A stretch of 15,022 nt of DNA from Desulfatitalea sp. (GCA_013041835.1 JABDRH010000130.1:1-15022); one strand, 5' to 3'; positions 1 through 8,155 are shown, numbered from the stretch's first letter. Numbers and translations are program-made. Notes: generated from the sequence alone by a model not told the origin.

Positions 1-105
1 CAAGCCTTCCTGCCCATGCCTTAAAAAACCCATCAAATAAGATCGTGCGTAGCACATCCTTTTATCTTCAATTACAATCCATCATCTATCTTGACTCTGT
101 TTCCA

Positions 106-367
106 TCAGTTATCGAGGCCACTCTCATTGATAAACCCTACTATCTGCGCCACTGAATACTTGGGCGGAATTGATATGAGTATGTGCACGTAGTCCTAAA
201 TGCCCTTCTATCACTTCGCATTGTCTGGCTCGTGCCAACTCCTTAAACACCTGCCCAAGATACTTATGAAGCTCGCCGTATAAGCTCCTTCGGCAACATT
301 TGGGAATCCAGACTATATGGTATTTGCATTCCTATCGGCTGTGGTTTAAAGTTGAATTATCGCACAT
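106..367 (-). pseudogene. Decayed IS200/IS605-family TnpA (HUH transposase) remnant
   Basis: IS200/IS605 TnpA is a small HUH/Y1 single-strand transposase. Reading down from the ATG at 367 (preceded by GGAGAGG), the family pattern is recognisable: HSR-stop-ECKYHIVWIPK, then LYGELHKYLGQVFKELARARQCEVIEGHL. A family Trp codon has become TAG at about residue 12. After GHL the homology jumps frame and resumes as DYVHILISIPPKYSVAQIVGF at about 195-133. The first His of the HUH pair is therefore Tyr (TAC for CAC). A stop follows at 106-108, and the usual C-terminal part with the catalytic Tyr is not recognisable. With a nonsense codon, a frameshift, a mutated active site and a lost C-terminus, the gene is inactive. 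It lies immediately downstream of the radical SAM gene that ends at 471. The family assignment rests on remembered family motifs. Confidence 0.82.
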
Positions 368-453
368 GATAGCCTCTCCTTTGTGAATTTGAGCGGTTCA
401 TAACTGGAAGGGCTTTCATTTGTTCCCGTAAATGTCAAACTCTGGTAGGTCTC

Positions 454-466
454 CCGGCAAAACCGG
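454..466. repeat. Small hairpin, possible IS200-type left end
   Basis: CCGG-CAAAA-CCGG forms a 4-bp stem with a 5-nt loop, about 85 nt upstream of the decayed TnpA start and 5 nt beyond the stop codon of the radical SAM gene at 471. IS200/IS605 elements carry subterminal hairpins recognised by TnpA, so this may be the remnant of the left end. There is no U-tract, so it is a poor intrinsic terminator. Positions 1-105 and the rest of 368-470 show nothing else recognisable. Confidence 0.35.
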
Positions 467-470
467 AATT

Positions 471-1499
471 TTACCCAAGGGCAATTACGTCTTCGTCTCC
501 TAAAGGCATGCGCTGTGATAAGAATCGATTGAGCGGATAGTACCATTTCCCCACACTGTAACCCTCCTTATCAGTACAGCGAGCACATAGTTTGATGTCG
601 TCAAGGGTTTGATCTCTGTGTGCCTGTCTAAGTCTGCATGCGGCCTCACTACTCCATAGTTCTCTTATAGACTGCTTACTTAGATTCCCAAGCACATAGA
701 GTCCGTCATAATCGAAACAACATGGCACGACTCGACCATCCCACAACACGGTCACTGAGGTCCAGGGCTTGTCGCAGACTACATTAGGCTCCGGCACTGA
801 ATCAATACGAAGATCGTTTATTCGGTCATCATGCCCGTCCCAAGAAACAAAGGTCTTAACCTTGACTACGTCTATTCCCTTGACTGTTTTCCATTTTGCT
901 AACCAAGAAGCGGTCTCATGTTGATTCATCTTCTGACGGACGAACTGCAAAATCAAGTAAGGCGTTTTCATGTTCCTTGCTTTCCGGTATTCCAAAAAGG
1001 AACGCACCTTTCTCTCAGCTTCTTCAACGTTAGAAGCTGCTCTGCCTCGGATGGCTTCACTTGTCGCGGCACTGACCCCATCGAGCGAAAGCACTAATTC
1101 ATAAAGACCGTAATCCACCAATTCGTGTATTCGATTGTTAGTTAATAAATTTGGATTCCCCGATAGATAAGTTTGCATTCCGTGCTTCCTTGCAAATTCA
1201 ATAAGTTCTCCAAGCTGTGGATGGATCAGGGAGTCACCGAAATGGTGGAGGAAAATCTTTGAGGAATATTGTGATACCTCACGAACGACGTGGCGAAAAA
1301 GCGTTGCGTCCATATACCCTATCGCTCGTGTCATACTTCTCGTCCTGGGGCACATTACGCAGGTCATGGGGCAGTCGTTAGTAAGTTCAATCTGGAATGC
1401 TTCGGGAGCTCCTTTGGGCTTGATGGTTTGCCAGTTGTAGGCTGCTTGATTGAGCTCTCGATTTAAGGTCAATCTCAGAAATCTGATCAAACGTTCCAA
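471..1499 (-). CDS. Radical SAM/SPASM protein
   Basis: Radical SAM enzyme with a C-terminal SPASM domain that would bind auxiliary Fe-S clusters; substrate unknown. The open frame runs up to an ATG at 1622, but that start would overlap the upstream gene by 88 nt. I prefer a downstream start near TTG 1499 (342 aa), behind GGTGAG, though this is uncertain. Counted from 1622, the SAM-cluster motif CPMTCVMC has C84, C88 and C91. A LHHFGDSLIHP segment (125-135) stands where GGEP is often found, as in many SPASM members. The SPASM region has CDKPW (C283), VVPCCFD (C301, C302) and LCARC (C346, C349). The family includes peptide-modifying and sugar-modifying enzymes. It is the last gene of the six-gene run and abuts IS debris, so its extreme C-terminus could have been altered by the insertion. 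Confidence 0.88.
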   Translation of the reverse strand: MERLIRFLRLTLNRELNQAAYNWQTIKPKGAPEAFQIELTNDCPMTCVMCPRTRSMTRAIGYMDATLFRHVVREVSQYSSKIFLHHFGDSLIHPQLGELIEFARKHGMQTYLSGNPNLLTNNRIHELVDYGLYELVLSLDGVSAATSEAIRGRAASNVEEAERKVRSFLEYRKARNMKTPYLILQFVRQKMNQHETASWLAKWKTVKGIDVVKVKTFVSWDGHDDRINDLRIDSVPEPNVVCDKPWTSVTVLWDGRVVPCCFDYDGLYVLGNLSKQSIRELWSSEAACRLRQAHRDQTLDDIKLCARCTDKEGYSVGKWYYPLNRFLSQRMPLGDEDVIALG

Positions 1500-1534
1500 A
1501 TTCTCACCATCCCTTTTCGACCACAAAAAGAAAT

Positions 1535-2983
1535 TTATTCTCTGGATACTAAGAAGGTCGCTGCTGCTGGATTCGCTGGATGTTTCCTCATTTTTTCTGC
1601 TACTAATGTATTTAAAGTACATGCCTTACAGGCCTCCATCTCACCATATGTCCACATTGAGAATTTATCCTGCTGGCACAAAAATTCATGAAGGGTAACC
1701 CTTTCCCTTATTTCCAATGACAATCTGATTGAGGTCGGCACCAACGTGGGGCAGGGATAAACCCAACCATTGTAGAGCCAGGGGGTTGGCCATCTACAAT
1801 CACCTGGCATTACACCATCTAACAGATAGCTCGGTAAAGAAATATGGTGAAGTTTATCAGTTACATGGTATTTGTACCGTTTAACAGTTGCCTTGGAATG
1901 AAGCATACTTAAATTTTCCCCATAATCCGAAACCATTATGGCGTCAGCGTATTCCTCCACAAGATCCATGTCACCTTCTTCGATTAAAGCCGTAGAAACT
2001 TGAATCCATTTGATTTGTGGACAATTTGATAGTATTGGTAGGTAAACTTGTAGATAAGTAGAAAGGAGTGGTTCACCTCCAGCTAATACCAGCCGGTCAA
2101 TAACAACTCTCTGACACTTTAAGGTCGTCACCAAATCTTCGGCCATTGAGGCGTCAAATTCATAGTTCGGATCTGTACTGCGGAGTGGTAGCTTGTCGCA
2201 GGAGTAACATCCTTTTTTGCAATGGCTGTTTGTATAGATCTCAAAAACAGGGATCCTGCCTGGCATCGACAAAGACAAGCATGAGGAAGATGTACCAATG
2301 AAGTCTGCACTTACTCTTGGGAAGTAGTGGTGATCATTGCCAACGGCAGAAGACCCAGCCTCTACACCAATGTGCTCAACCAAACTTGGAGTATGATAGT
2401 AGACCCGAAGCCCACTCTGTTCAGCCCAAAAACCGAGGACGCAGTCTGCACTATTCTTGTATTGATCAAAGTCAAGTGGCAATGCTTCCAAATCCAAGAG
2501 AAATCTGACAGCACTGGATCTCGGGAAGACATAGAATTGAGCCATGTAGGTGTCCACTCCCTGGCATATTACATTCCAACCATTGTTTTCTGCACGATAC
2601 TCTACTGGCGTGAAACACGAACAGTAGGCTGCGTCTTCGGGCCATAGTGATTTTTCCAAATAGCTCCTGAGATCTTTACAGCATACAATATCGTCCTCTG
2701 CGACTATATAAGCGTTTGCCGCTGGATAAAATCTAAGCAGAAACTTCAGCGTTCTCAAATAGTTCGCCAATGCTCCGAGGCGATACCCGGTGTCATAAAA
2801 TACATGAACAACGTCGAATCCAGCATTTGCCATACTGTCTATCGCTGTCCCCACCATGCTTTTGCCCTCTGGGCGCTCGCATGACAGCATGCCTACTGCC
2901 CATTGCCATGCAGGACCATTCAAGGTATTTTCAACTTCAGGCTTAAAATCACCCATTAATGTATTTATGCTCGACCCATCCAT
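1535..2983 (-). CDS. Glycosyltransferase-like / radical SAM fusion protein
   Basis: A 482-residue two-domain protein. Residues 1 to about 232 look like a GT-A glycosyltransferase: YIVAEDDIVC (acidic EDD at 96-98, a likely metal/nucleotide-sugar motif) and PSLVEHIG (H204), the kind of C-terminal His seen in GT-A enzymes. Residues about 240-482 form a radical SAM domain: CKKGCYSC (C255, C259, C262), then LAGGEPLL (GGEP 302-305). Later cysteines C396, C411, C436, C452 and C455 could bind a second cluster. The ATG at 2983 lies 18 nt after the GT9 gene. GAGGAG occurs upstream but about 14 nt away, and a second in-frame ATG is at 2956. The fusion suggests that one protein transfers a sugar and radically modifies the same product. 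Each domain is fairly clear, but the substrate is unknown. The frame is continuous across the junction with no sign of a sequencing join. Confidence 0.85.
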   Translation of the reverse strand: MDGSSINTLMGDFKPEVENTLNGPAWQWAVGMLSCERPEGKSMVGTAIDSMANAGFDVVHVFYDTGYRLGALANYLRTLKFLLRFYPAANAYIVAEDDIVCCKDLRSYLEKSLWPEDAAYCSCFTPVEYRAENNGWNVICQGVDTYMAQFYVFPRSSAVRFLLDLEALPLDFDQYKNSADCVLGFWAEQSGLRVYYHTPSLVEHIGVEAGSSAVGNDHHYFPRVSADFIGTSSSCLSLSMPGRIPVFEIYTNSHCKKGCYSCDKLPLRSTDPNYEFDASMAEDLVTTLKCQRVVIDRLVLAGGEPLLSTYLQVYLPILSNCPQIKWIQVSTALIEEGDMDLVEEYADAIMVSDYGENLSMLHSKATVKRYKYHVTDKLHHISLPSYLLDGVMPGDCRWPTPWLYNGWVYPCPTLVPTSIRLSLEIRERVTLHEFLCQQDKFSMWTYGEMEACKACTLNTLVAEKMRKHPANPAAATFLVSRE

Positions 2984-3001
2984 ATTTTACACGCATTCTC
3001 C

Positions 3002-4066
3002 TCAGCAGCACATTTCTTTAATAGCTTCGATCACATCTTCTACTTTTATCCTGAGTAGCCCCAAATCAGTAGCGGCACCGTAATTGTCACCACTCTTGCC
3101 AGCCCATAAAGTCTTATGTTGAGCATTTCCTGGTGGTGGCCCCCACCAGGCCGGTGAAACCGGACCGAATAACGTCACGGCTGGCCTTCGGAATGAGGTT
3201 GCCAGATGGGAAATACCGGTATCGACGCTGGCCACTAAACGGGCTCCTGCAACCAACCATGTAAGTTCTTGGACGTCAGTTCCGCAGCGGTTGCATTCTG
3301 CCGGTAAGCACGCGCGGCGTCGAACCTCGTTGACCATGGCTGCTTCAGGCCCACTACCAGTCAGAGCTATCCGGTGGCCCGTTGATTGAAGATGTAAAAC
3401 AACTTTGACCCAGCGATTGATTGGCCACAATCGTGAGGGGCTACCCGCCCCTATATGGACAACCGTGAAACCCTGGTGGCTGAGAGGCACGGCCAGTGTT
3501 GTATATAGGTCATCGTCGCACGGTTCAACGCATATTGTCTTAAGCAGACGCCGCCAACGGGTTAGGATGTGTTCAGTAAAATTTAGCTCAGGGGAATTCT
3601 CCGTCGCAGCTATTCCATCGTAGCGGTAGCTAACAAAAACGCGCGGCATTAGAGTGTTGATTAGCGGCACCAACTCAGATCCTGGGGTACGCAGCGAAAC
3701 GAGGACATCAGCTGATCGAATATTCGTCAATACGTTGGCAAGAAGCGCAGCATCGATCTGCTGGTGGCATGTGGGATCTCCCCCATTATCGCAACCAGAT
3801 TGTTGGCTGGGAATTTCAGACACAAGTTGATCAGCTGTACCAAAGAACTCAGCCAGTGGAACCAGCCAGGACGGGCATGTGACCACCAGCCGGTGCCGCG
3901 GGAAGCTTCTACGTAGGCCATGCAGGGAGGGTTGTGCCGTTACCAGATCCCCAAGTCCATGATGGCGTAACACAAGTAGTGTTGGTTTTGTTGAACCACC
4001 CATAATCGTATGTCGTTTTAAAGGTCGACTTAGACAGATCTCCACATTTCTGCACGGTCGTGCCAT
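3002..4066 (-). CDS. Glycosyltransferase family 9 (ADP-heptose:LPS heptosyltransferase-like)
   Basis: GT-B glycosyltransferase of the GT9/WaaC-WaaF type, which transfers heptose or related sugars from a nucleotide donor onto LPS core or other glycans at the inner membrane. Visible signatures are LLVLRHHGLGD (N-terminal glycine loop, GLGD at 37-40), VVHIGAGSPSRLWP (202-215, near the donor site), LTGSGPEAAMV (235-245), VDTGISHLA (281-289) and LFGPVSPAWWGP (299-310). These are typical GT9 landmarks, and 354 aa is the usual length. The ATG at 4066 is 6 nt after the previous stop. An alternative ATG at 4003 would place the N-terminus closer to the first beta strand; neither has a strong Shine-Dalgarno. 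It overlaps no neighbour and looks translationally coupled within the operon. The acceptor cannot be deduced. Confidence 0.87.
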   Translation of the reverse strand: MARPCRNVEICLSRPLKRHTIMGGSTKPTLLVLRHHGLGDLVTAQPSLHGLRRSFPRHRLVVTCPSWLVPLAEFFGTADQLVSEIPSQQSGCDNGGDPTCHQQIDAALLANVLTNIRSADVLVSLRTPGSELVPLINTLMPRVFVSYRYDGIAATENSPELNFTEHILTRWRRLLKTICVEPCDDDLYTTLAVPLSHQGFTVVHIGAGSPSRLWPINRWVKVVLHLQSTGHRIALTGSGPEAAMVNEVRRRACLPAECNRCGTDVQELTWLVAGARLVASVDTGISHLATSFRRPAVTLFGPVSPAWWGPPPGNAQHKTLWAGKSGDNYGAATDLGLLRIKVEDVIEAIKEMCC

Positions 4067-4072
4067 CCACTG

Positions 4073-5167
4073 TCATCGCATAGCATGATTGATCAAGCTT
4101 GCAACCTGTTCCGCTCCTCTAGTCCCGAGACCCGTCAGCGATTGGTCCAGAACACCTTTTTCTGGTACAGCATATAGCCCAGCCTGGATCATCTCAGAAA
4201 TCTCTGTCTTTGCCTGTACTGATGTTGCCGCGTCGCTTATCGATCGATATATATAGTTAAGCACGGCATCTTCACCATTGGAGCGTAGTTGCTCAATCCG
4301 TTCAGGATCTATAATGCTAGTAGGCCACGCCATCAATGGCGCATCAGGCGATGAAAATAATTGCATGTTGAAGTATTGACTAAGATTTTGTGGCGGAAGC
4401 AACATGGTTGGCAGCCCTATTGTTAAAGCCTGAAGGATAGTTGTGCTGCCCGGAGATGTTATTAGTAAATCCGCTCTTATTAATAACACCTCGAAGTCAT
4501 AAGGGGAATGACGGCCAATGGCCGGGCAATCTGGTAACAGATTGTTAAGTTGCCGGCAAATATTTTCCGGAAGATTTCCGCAAACCGCATAAACTGCATA
4601 ATTCAAATCTTTCAAAATATTAACAAGAGGTATTAAGACCAAGTCAATATAGTCTTCAATAGTGTTACCCGCAAGATGGGAATGAAGGCCACCGAGATTG
4701 ATGACCACACCATTTCCGCCCCTGTGATCAGTTAGATTTGGAACGATGGGATCTATCCAATGGATCTCGTGCCAATCCCGTATCGGGTCAGACACTTGCA
4801 TTCGGTGAAAGGGAAATTTCTGCGCACAATAATGGGCAATTTTGTGGCGTATGGGGACCTCTTCTTCTGTTGCCCATAAATAAGGCAAACTGTCAACATA
4901 TATGACAGAGATTCCAAAATCTGCAACCCGGTTGGCAGCATTCGGATCATTTATCACCAAGGCAACATTCGATTTCTTATACGGCCGGTCCACAAACCTA
5001 TGACGGGAACTCAATAGCTCGGTAACAGTAGCATTTATATCCGCACAGCCATAAAGGACGATATCAGTCGTAGGGAGCTTGTCCAAGATAAGGCGGAATT
5101 TCCCCAGACTTCCCCATCCGAAGTCACAAACCGAGGCAAGCAATGTTTGCCTGTTGCTATTTGTCAT
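4073..5167 (-). CDS. GT-B glycosyltransferase resembling cytosylglucuronate synthase (BlsD/MilC-like)
   Basis: A 364-residue GT-B-type protein. The N-terminal loop SVCDFGWGSLGKF (12-24) and the C-terminal half, with NLGGLHS (157-163), a MurG-like SPGSTTILQAL (238-248) and GLPTMLLPPQNLSQYFN (251-267), fit nucleotide-sugar transferases of the MurG/PseG type. The glycine-rich GWGSLGK start recalls the cytosylglucuronate (CGA) synthase-related family, which joins UDP-glucuronate to cytosine in blasticidin and mildiomycin synthesis. That narrower assignment is from memory and unverified. The start is well set: AAGGTG lies 5 nt before ATG 5167 and overlaps the stop of the aminotransferase gene, so the two are probably coupled. 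The flanking radical SAM and DegT genes strengthen a nucleoside-sugar reading. A flippase-independent polysaccharide transferase remains possible. Confidence 0.7.
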   Translation of the reverse strand: MTNSNRQTLLASVCDFGWGSLGKFRLILDKLPTTDIVLYGCADINATVTELLSSRHRFVDRPYKKSNVALVINDPNAANRVADFGISVIYVDSLPYLWATEEEVPIRHKIAHYCAQKFPFHRMQVSDPIRDWHEIHWIDPIVPNLTDHRGGNGVVINLGGLHSHLAGNTIEDYIDLVLIPLVNILKDLNYAVYAVCGNLPENICRQLNNLLPDCPAIGRHSPYDFEVLLIRADLLITSPGSTTILQALTIGLPTMLLPPQNLSQYFNMQLFSSPDAPLMAWPTSIIDPERIEQLRSNGEDAVLNYIYRSISDAATSVQAKTEISEMIQAGLYAVPEKGVLDQSLTGLGTRGAEQVASLINHAMR

Positions 5168-5176
5168 GTTTGCACC

Positions 5177-6397
5177 TTACTTCTTGGGAGGAGCTGGAGA
5201 ACAGAAATGACGCCATACTTTTAATAGAGCAGCACCGGATACCCGTGCTTCGTCTTCAGGCAGATATGGGCCTGTTTCTATTTCGAACAGCTGCGGGTAT
5301 ATCACAGCTACTGTTGGGCATCCATCAGCACCACGGTAAGCACCTTTCTCCTTTAAATATTCTGCCAACCACGGTATGCTATAAAGTGGACGATGTGGGA
5401 TACGACAACTGATATTCTCGGTAGAAATAGCGTCTACGATCTTCTGCCGCTCTGAGGTGAAATGAGTTGGTAGCAACACAGGACATTTAAAAAAAACACT
5501 TTTGCCCCATGTCGGTTCTTGGACAACATCCAGCTCAGTGTCCCGCAATAGTTCTCTATAGTATGATCCCGCTTTGCTCCTAGCTTGGATTTCAAGATCA
5601 AGACGGCTTAGTCCGTCCAGGGCTATAATAGCCTGGAATTCGGCCATTCGATAGTTGTATCCTATCGAAAAGTAGTCATCCCAACCTGGACCTTTTCCAT
5701 AATTTGACAACCTGCGGATGTGCTCATAGCTATCCTTGTTACTGCACAGAACTATGCCACCTTCTCCGCAGGCTATATGTTTTCGTACGGAAAAGGCGAA
5801 AGTGGCATAATCGCCGAAATTACCGACTTTGCGGCCATGTGCTGGCGCACCCAATGCCTGTGCGCAATCTTCTATCAATGCAAGCCCATGTCGGTCGCAC
5901 AACTCCCTGAGCGCTGCTACATTAGTGGGATATCCCCAGAAATGCACCACAAGGATAGCCTTTGTGCGACTACTGATCAGGCTCTCAGCCTTCGCGATGT
6001 CCATGGTCAAGGTTTTAGGCTCTGCATCGCAAATCACTGGAATGCCGCCATTTTGCACAACTGCCGTTGCAGCTGCGACAAAGCATAAGGCCGGTACTAT
6101 TACCTCGTCTCCGGGACCAACATTGGCTGCTGTAACAGCCAAGTGCAAAGCACTGGTGCCTGAATTAACAGCAATAGCATAATACTCGGGACCGTGAAAC
6201 TTGGCAAATTCCTCCTCAAATTGCCGTGCCCATGGGCCGTTGTGGTAATTCGATAATTGGCCGCAATCGAGAAGTGCATTCACCCTGTCACGCGCATGAT
6301 CGGAGATCAGAACCCCTGTTTCGATAGGCTGAGGTCGAGTGGGCGAGCCCCCAAATATCGCTAAATCATTAGTGCTACTTATCTTTTGATCATTCAT
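5177..6397 (-). CDS. DegT/DnrJ/EryC1/StrS-family PLP aminotransferase
   Basis: PLP-dependent sugar aminotransferase of the DegT/StrS family, which converts a keto-sugar, usually nucleotide-linked, to an amino-sugar using glutamate or glutamine. The frame is open to 6442, but ATG 6397 is preceded by AGAGGAA at about 10 nt and avoids overlap with the upstream radical SAM gene, giving 406 aa, a normal family length. In that numbering, NSGTSALHLA (78-87) binds the PLP phosphate, IEDCAQALGA contains the ring-contacting Asp177, and FSVRKHIACGEGG holds Schiff-base Lys206, so it is an aminotransferase rather than a Lys-lacking dehydratase. It sits 32 nt after the radical SAM gene and 9 nt before the GT-B gene. 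BlsH/MilD-type enzymes of nucleoside pathways belong to this superfamily, but so do many O-antigen enzymes. Confidence 0.92.
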   Translation of the reverse strand: MNDQKISSTNDLAIFGGSPTRPQPIETGVLISDHARDRVNALLDCGQLSNYHNGPWARQFEEEFAKFHGPEYYAIAVNSGTSALHLAVTAANVGPGDEVIVPALCFVAAATAVVQNGGIPVICDAEPKTLTMDIAKAESLISSRTKAILVVHFWGYPTNVAALRELCDRHGLALIEDCAQALGAPAHGRKVGNFGDYATFAFSVRKHIACGEGGIVLCSNKDSYEHIRRLSNYGKGPGWDDYFSIGYNYRMAEFQAIIALDGLSRLDLEIQARSKAGSYYRELLRDTELDVVQEPTWGKSVFFKCPVLLPTHFTSERQKIVDAISTENISCRIPHRPLYSIPWLAEYLKEKGAYRGADGCPTVAVIYPQLFEIETGPYLPEDEARVSGAALLKVWRHFCSPAPPKK

Positions 6398-6429
6398 ATC
6401 ATTACAATTCCTCTTTCTAATTACGGGTG

Positions 6430-7428
6430 TTAGAACTGCCAAAGGTCGACATTTCCTGTCAGGGCGACTTGATCACTATAACCTGCGGCTGTGGTAGAGC
6501 AACTACGGCACCGTTTATAGCCTTCCAAACGAAACTGGTTTACATGATCATGGAATTCAGTGACATCAAGGGTCCAACCGTCTTTAGTGCGCATCCTAAC
6601 ACCACCACCGGATTCTTCTGCGTTACGATGTGGCAGCAAACTGCAACCGAAGCCTAATCCAGCCTTGGCATCTAAATAGAGAGCATCTCCCACTAAATGG
6701 CATTGCGGTGGACTGGGACGAGGGGAGATTCCAAATTTAAAATATAAATCCTGCTCCAGCAATGTATCACCGTAGAATCGCTTGCCCATAGGTACCAGCA
6801 TTGATCCATTATTAGCCTCATAAATTGGTTCACAGACTGAAAGGACATGATCACGATCAGGGTATGTAACCCGCTGCTCAAGCTTAATAGCTGAAAGCTC
6901 CCACTGCTGGACTCCAAGCTTGCTCAACCTTTTTTGCAATCGCGGCATTTCCGTATAATTATGGGGACCCACCACTGTGTTTACGCGAGTCAACACCCCT
7001 TTATTCAGCGCCGATTCTATTCCAACCATGCATTTGCCAAAAATCCCCGGAACATTGCGATATGAATCGTGCGTGTCAGCAGATGCTCCATCAATACTGA
7101 CAATAACCTGTGCTAACCCGACCTCTGATAATTGGCCAATCAGTTTTGGAAGCAAATAACCATTAGTAATTAATGACATTTTCATGTTATCCGCTGCGCC
7201 AAGAGAGATGAGTCTCGTAACATCATTGTGTAAAAGTGGTTCACCACCTGTAAAGCGTACAACCTCGACTCCCATCGCATGGGCTTGTGATAGGATAATT
7301 TTAAACTCTCCAATCGTAATACGATATGAATCACGTGATTGACGATAGCCACACATGAAGCAACCAGCGTTGCATGCTTCAAGAATTCGGATAAAAAGAT
7401 AACGTTTTCTGGCTGTTAACTTTTTCAT
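6430..7428 (-). CDS. Radical SAM enzyme with twitch/SPASM-like C-terminus (BlsE/MilG-like candidate)
   Basis: A 332-residue radical SAM enzyme. LFIRILEACNAGCFMC starts almost at the N-terminus and carries the cluster cysteines C19, C23 and C26. RFTGGEPLLH (GGEP 61-64), SLITNGYLLP (85-94), VIVSIDGAS (108-116) and VNTVVGPHNYTEMP (149-162) follow the radical SAM barrel strands. Four later cysteines (C243, C262, C307, C310, the last pair as CRSC) could hold an auxiliary cluster. The short N-terminus and overall layout recall cytosylglucuronate decarboxylases such as BlsE; this is an unverified recollection, but it agrees with the neighbouring genes. ATG 7428 lies 4 nt after the rlmB stop, with no clear Shine-Dalgarno of its own, so translation is probably coupled to rlmB. 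Other radical SAM epimerases, dehydrogenases or maturases cannot be excluded. Confidence 0.9.
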   Translation of the reverse strand: MKKLTARKRYLFIRILEACNAGCFMCGYRQSRDSYRITIGEFKIILSQAHAMGVEVVRFTGGEPLLHNDVTRLISLGAADNMKMSLITNGYLLPKLIGQLSEVGLAQVIVSIDGASADTHDSYRNVPGIFGKCMVGIESALNKGVLTRVNTVVGPHNYTEMPRLQKRLSKLGVQQWELSAIKLEQRVTYPDRDHVLSVCEPIYEANNGSMLVPMGKRFYGDTLLEQDLYFKFGISPRPSPPQCHLVGDALYLDAKAGLGFGCSLLPHRNAEESGGGVRMRTKDGWTLDVTEFHDHVNQFRLEGYKRCRSCSTTAAGYSDQVALTGNVDLWQF

Positions 7429-7432
7429 TTTT

Positions 7433-8155
7433 TTATTTTAATCGAAAAATTTCTGACATTGCTATCGATGCGGCTACAGCTGCATTGAGGCTCTCCACCC
7501 CTTTTATTCCCCCTGGAATACGAACTAACTCATCACAATTTATCCGAGTTTTCCTCCGTAAACCCTGGCCCTCTGCTCCCACAACAAATACTGTTTTCTC
7601 TGCAAATTCAGTCTCTGCTAATGTTTTTTGACCTCGCTCATCCAAACCATAAGCCCAAAAGCCCATTGATTTTAATTCATTAAGCGTTCGTGATAGATTG
7701 ATTACAGTAAACACTTTGACAAATTCAGCGCCTCCCACGGCGTATCGTACTACGGTTTGGCTTAAATCAGCAGCGCGGTTACGCGTAGTGATAATCCCGT
7801 CCACACCGAAAAATGCGGCACTTCTAATAATGGTGGCAAAATTCTGAGGATTTGAGATTTGATCTACTGCAAATATGCAACGACCGGTTTTCAGAAGGTC
7901 TAGATCTTTCTCGTTATAAGTCGGGCGTGGTTTAACGAGAATGAGAATTCCCTGATGTTTATCATGCTCTTCAAATTCCCCCAATCTGCGGAATTCTGGC
8001 CAGGAAAGAAATTCATAGTTGATCCCGTTGCGGCGGGCGAGGTCAATGAATTCCTTATGGTATTCTATTTTACCGGCAATAACCATACGACGAATATCAT
8101 CTGGGCGAGTTAAAAAAACGGCCCTTACTGAATGCTTTCCAAAAATTTTTTCCAT
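7433..8155 (-). CDS. rlmB: 23S rRNA (guanosine-2'-O)-methyltransferase RlmB (SpoU/TrmH family)
   Basis: SPOUT-class methyltransferase that makes Gm2251 (E. coli numbering) in the P-loop of 23S rRNA. All three SpoU motifs are visible: motif 1 DQISNPQNFATIIRSAAFFG (98-117, with N102 and catalytic R111), motif 2 FVVGAEGQGLR leading to VRIPG (190-215), and motif 3 VESLNAAVAASIAMSE (220-235). The N-terminal stretch of about 75 residues beginning EKIFGKHSV is the L30e-like substrate-binding domain, which favours RlmB over TrmH. At 240 aa it is slightly short for the family (about 245-270) but complete. ATG 8155 has only a weak ribosome-binding site. It lies 178 nt after efp and 4 nt before the radical SAM gene, so the biosynthetic genes are probably co-transcribed with it. 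A paralogue such as TrmH is a less likely alternative. Confidence 0.9.
   Translation of the reverse strand: MEKIFGKHSVRAVFLTRPDDIRRMVIAGKIEYHKEFIDLARRNGINYEFLSWPEFRRLGEFEEHDKHQGILILVKPRPTYNEKDLDLLKTGRCIFAVDQISNPQNFATIIRSAAFFGVDGIITTRNRAADLSQTVVRYAVGGAEFVKVFTVINLSRTLNELKSMGFWAYGLDERGQKTLAETEFAEKTVFVVGAEGQGLRRKTRINCDELVRIPGGIKGVESLNAAVAASIAMSEIFRLK

Noticed and set aside
2327..2647. 106-codon plus-strand open frame inside the GT/radical-SAM fusion gene
   Set aside because: It overlaps the antisense of a well-supported domain and shows no recognisable motif or ribosome-binding site.
471..7428. RiPP cluster with a small precursor peptide for the radical SAM enzymes
   Set aside because: Intergenic gaps are 4-32 nt and I found no short peptide gene with repeats or a leader. 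Glycosyltransferase and aminotransferase partners point to sugar chemistry instead.
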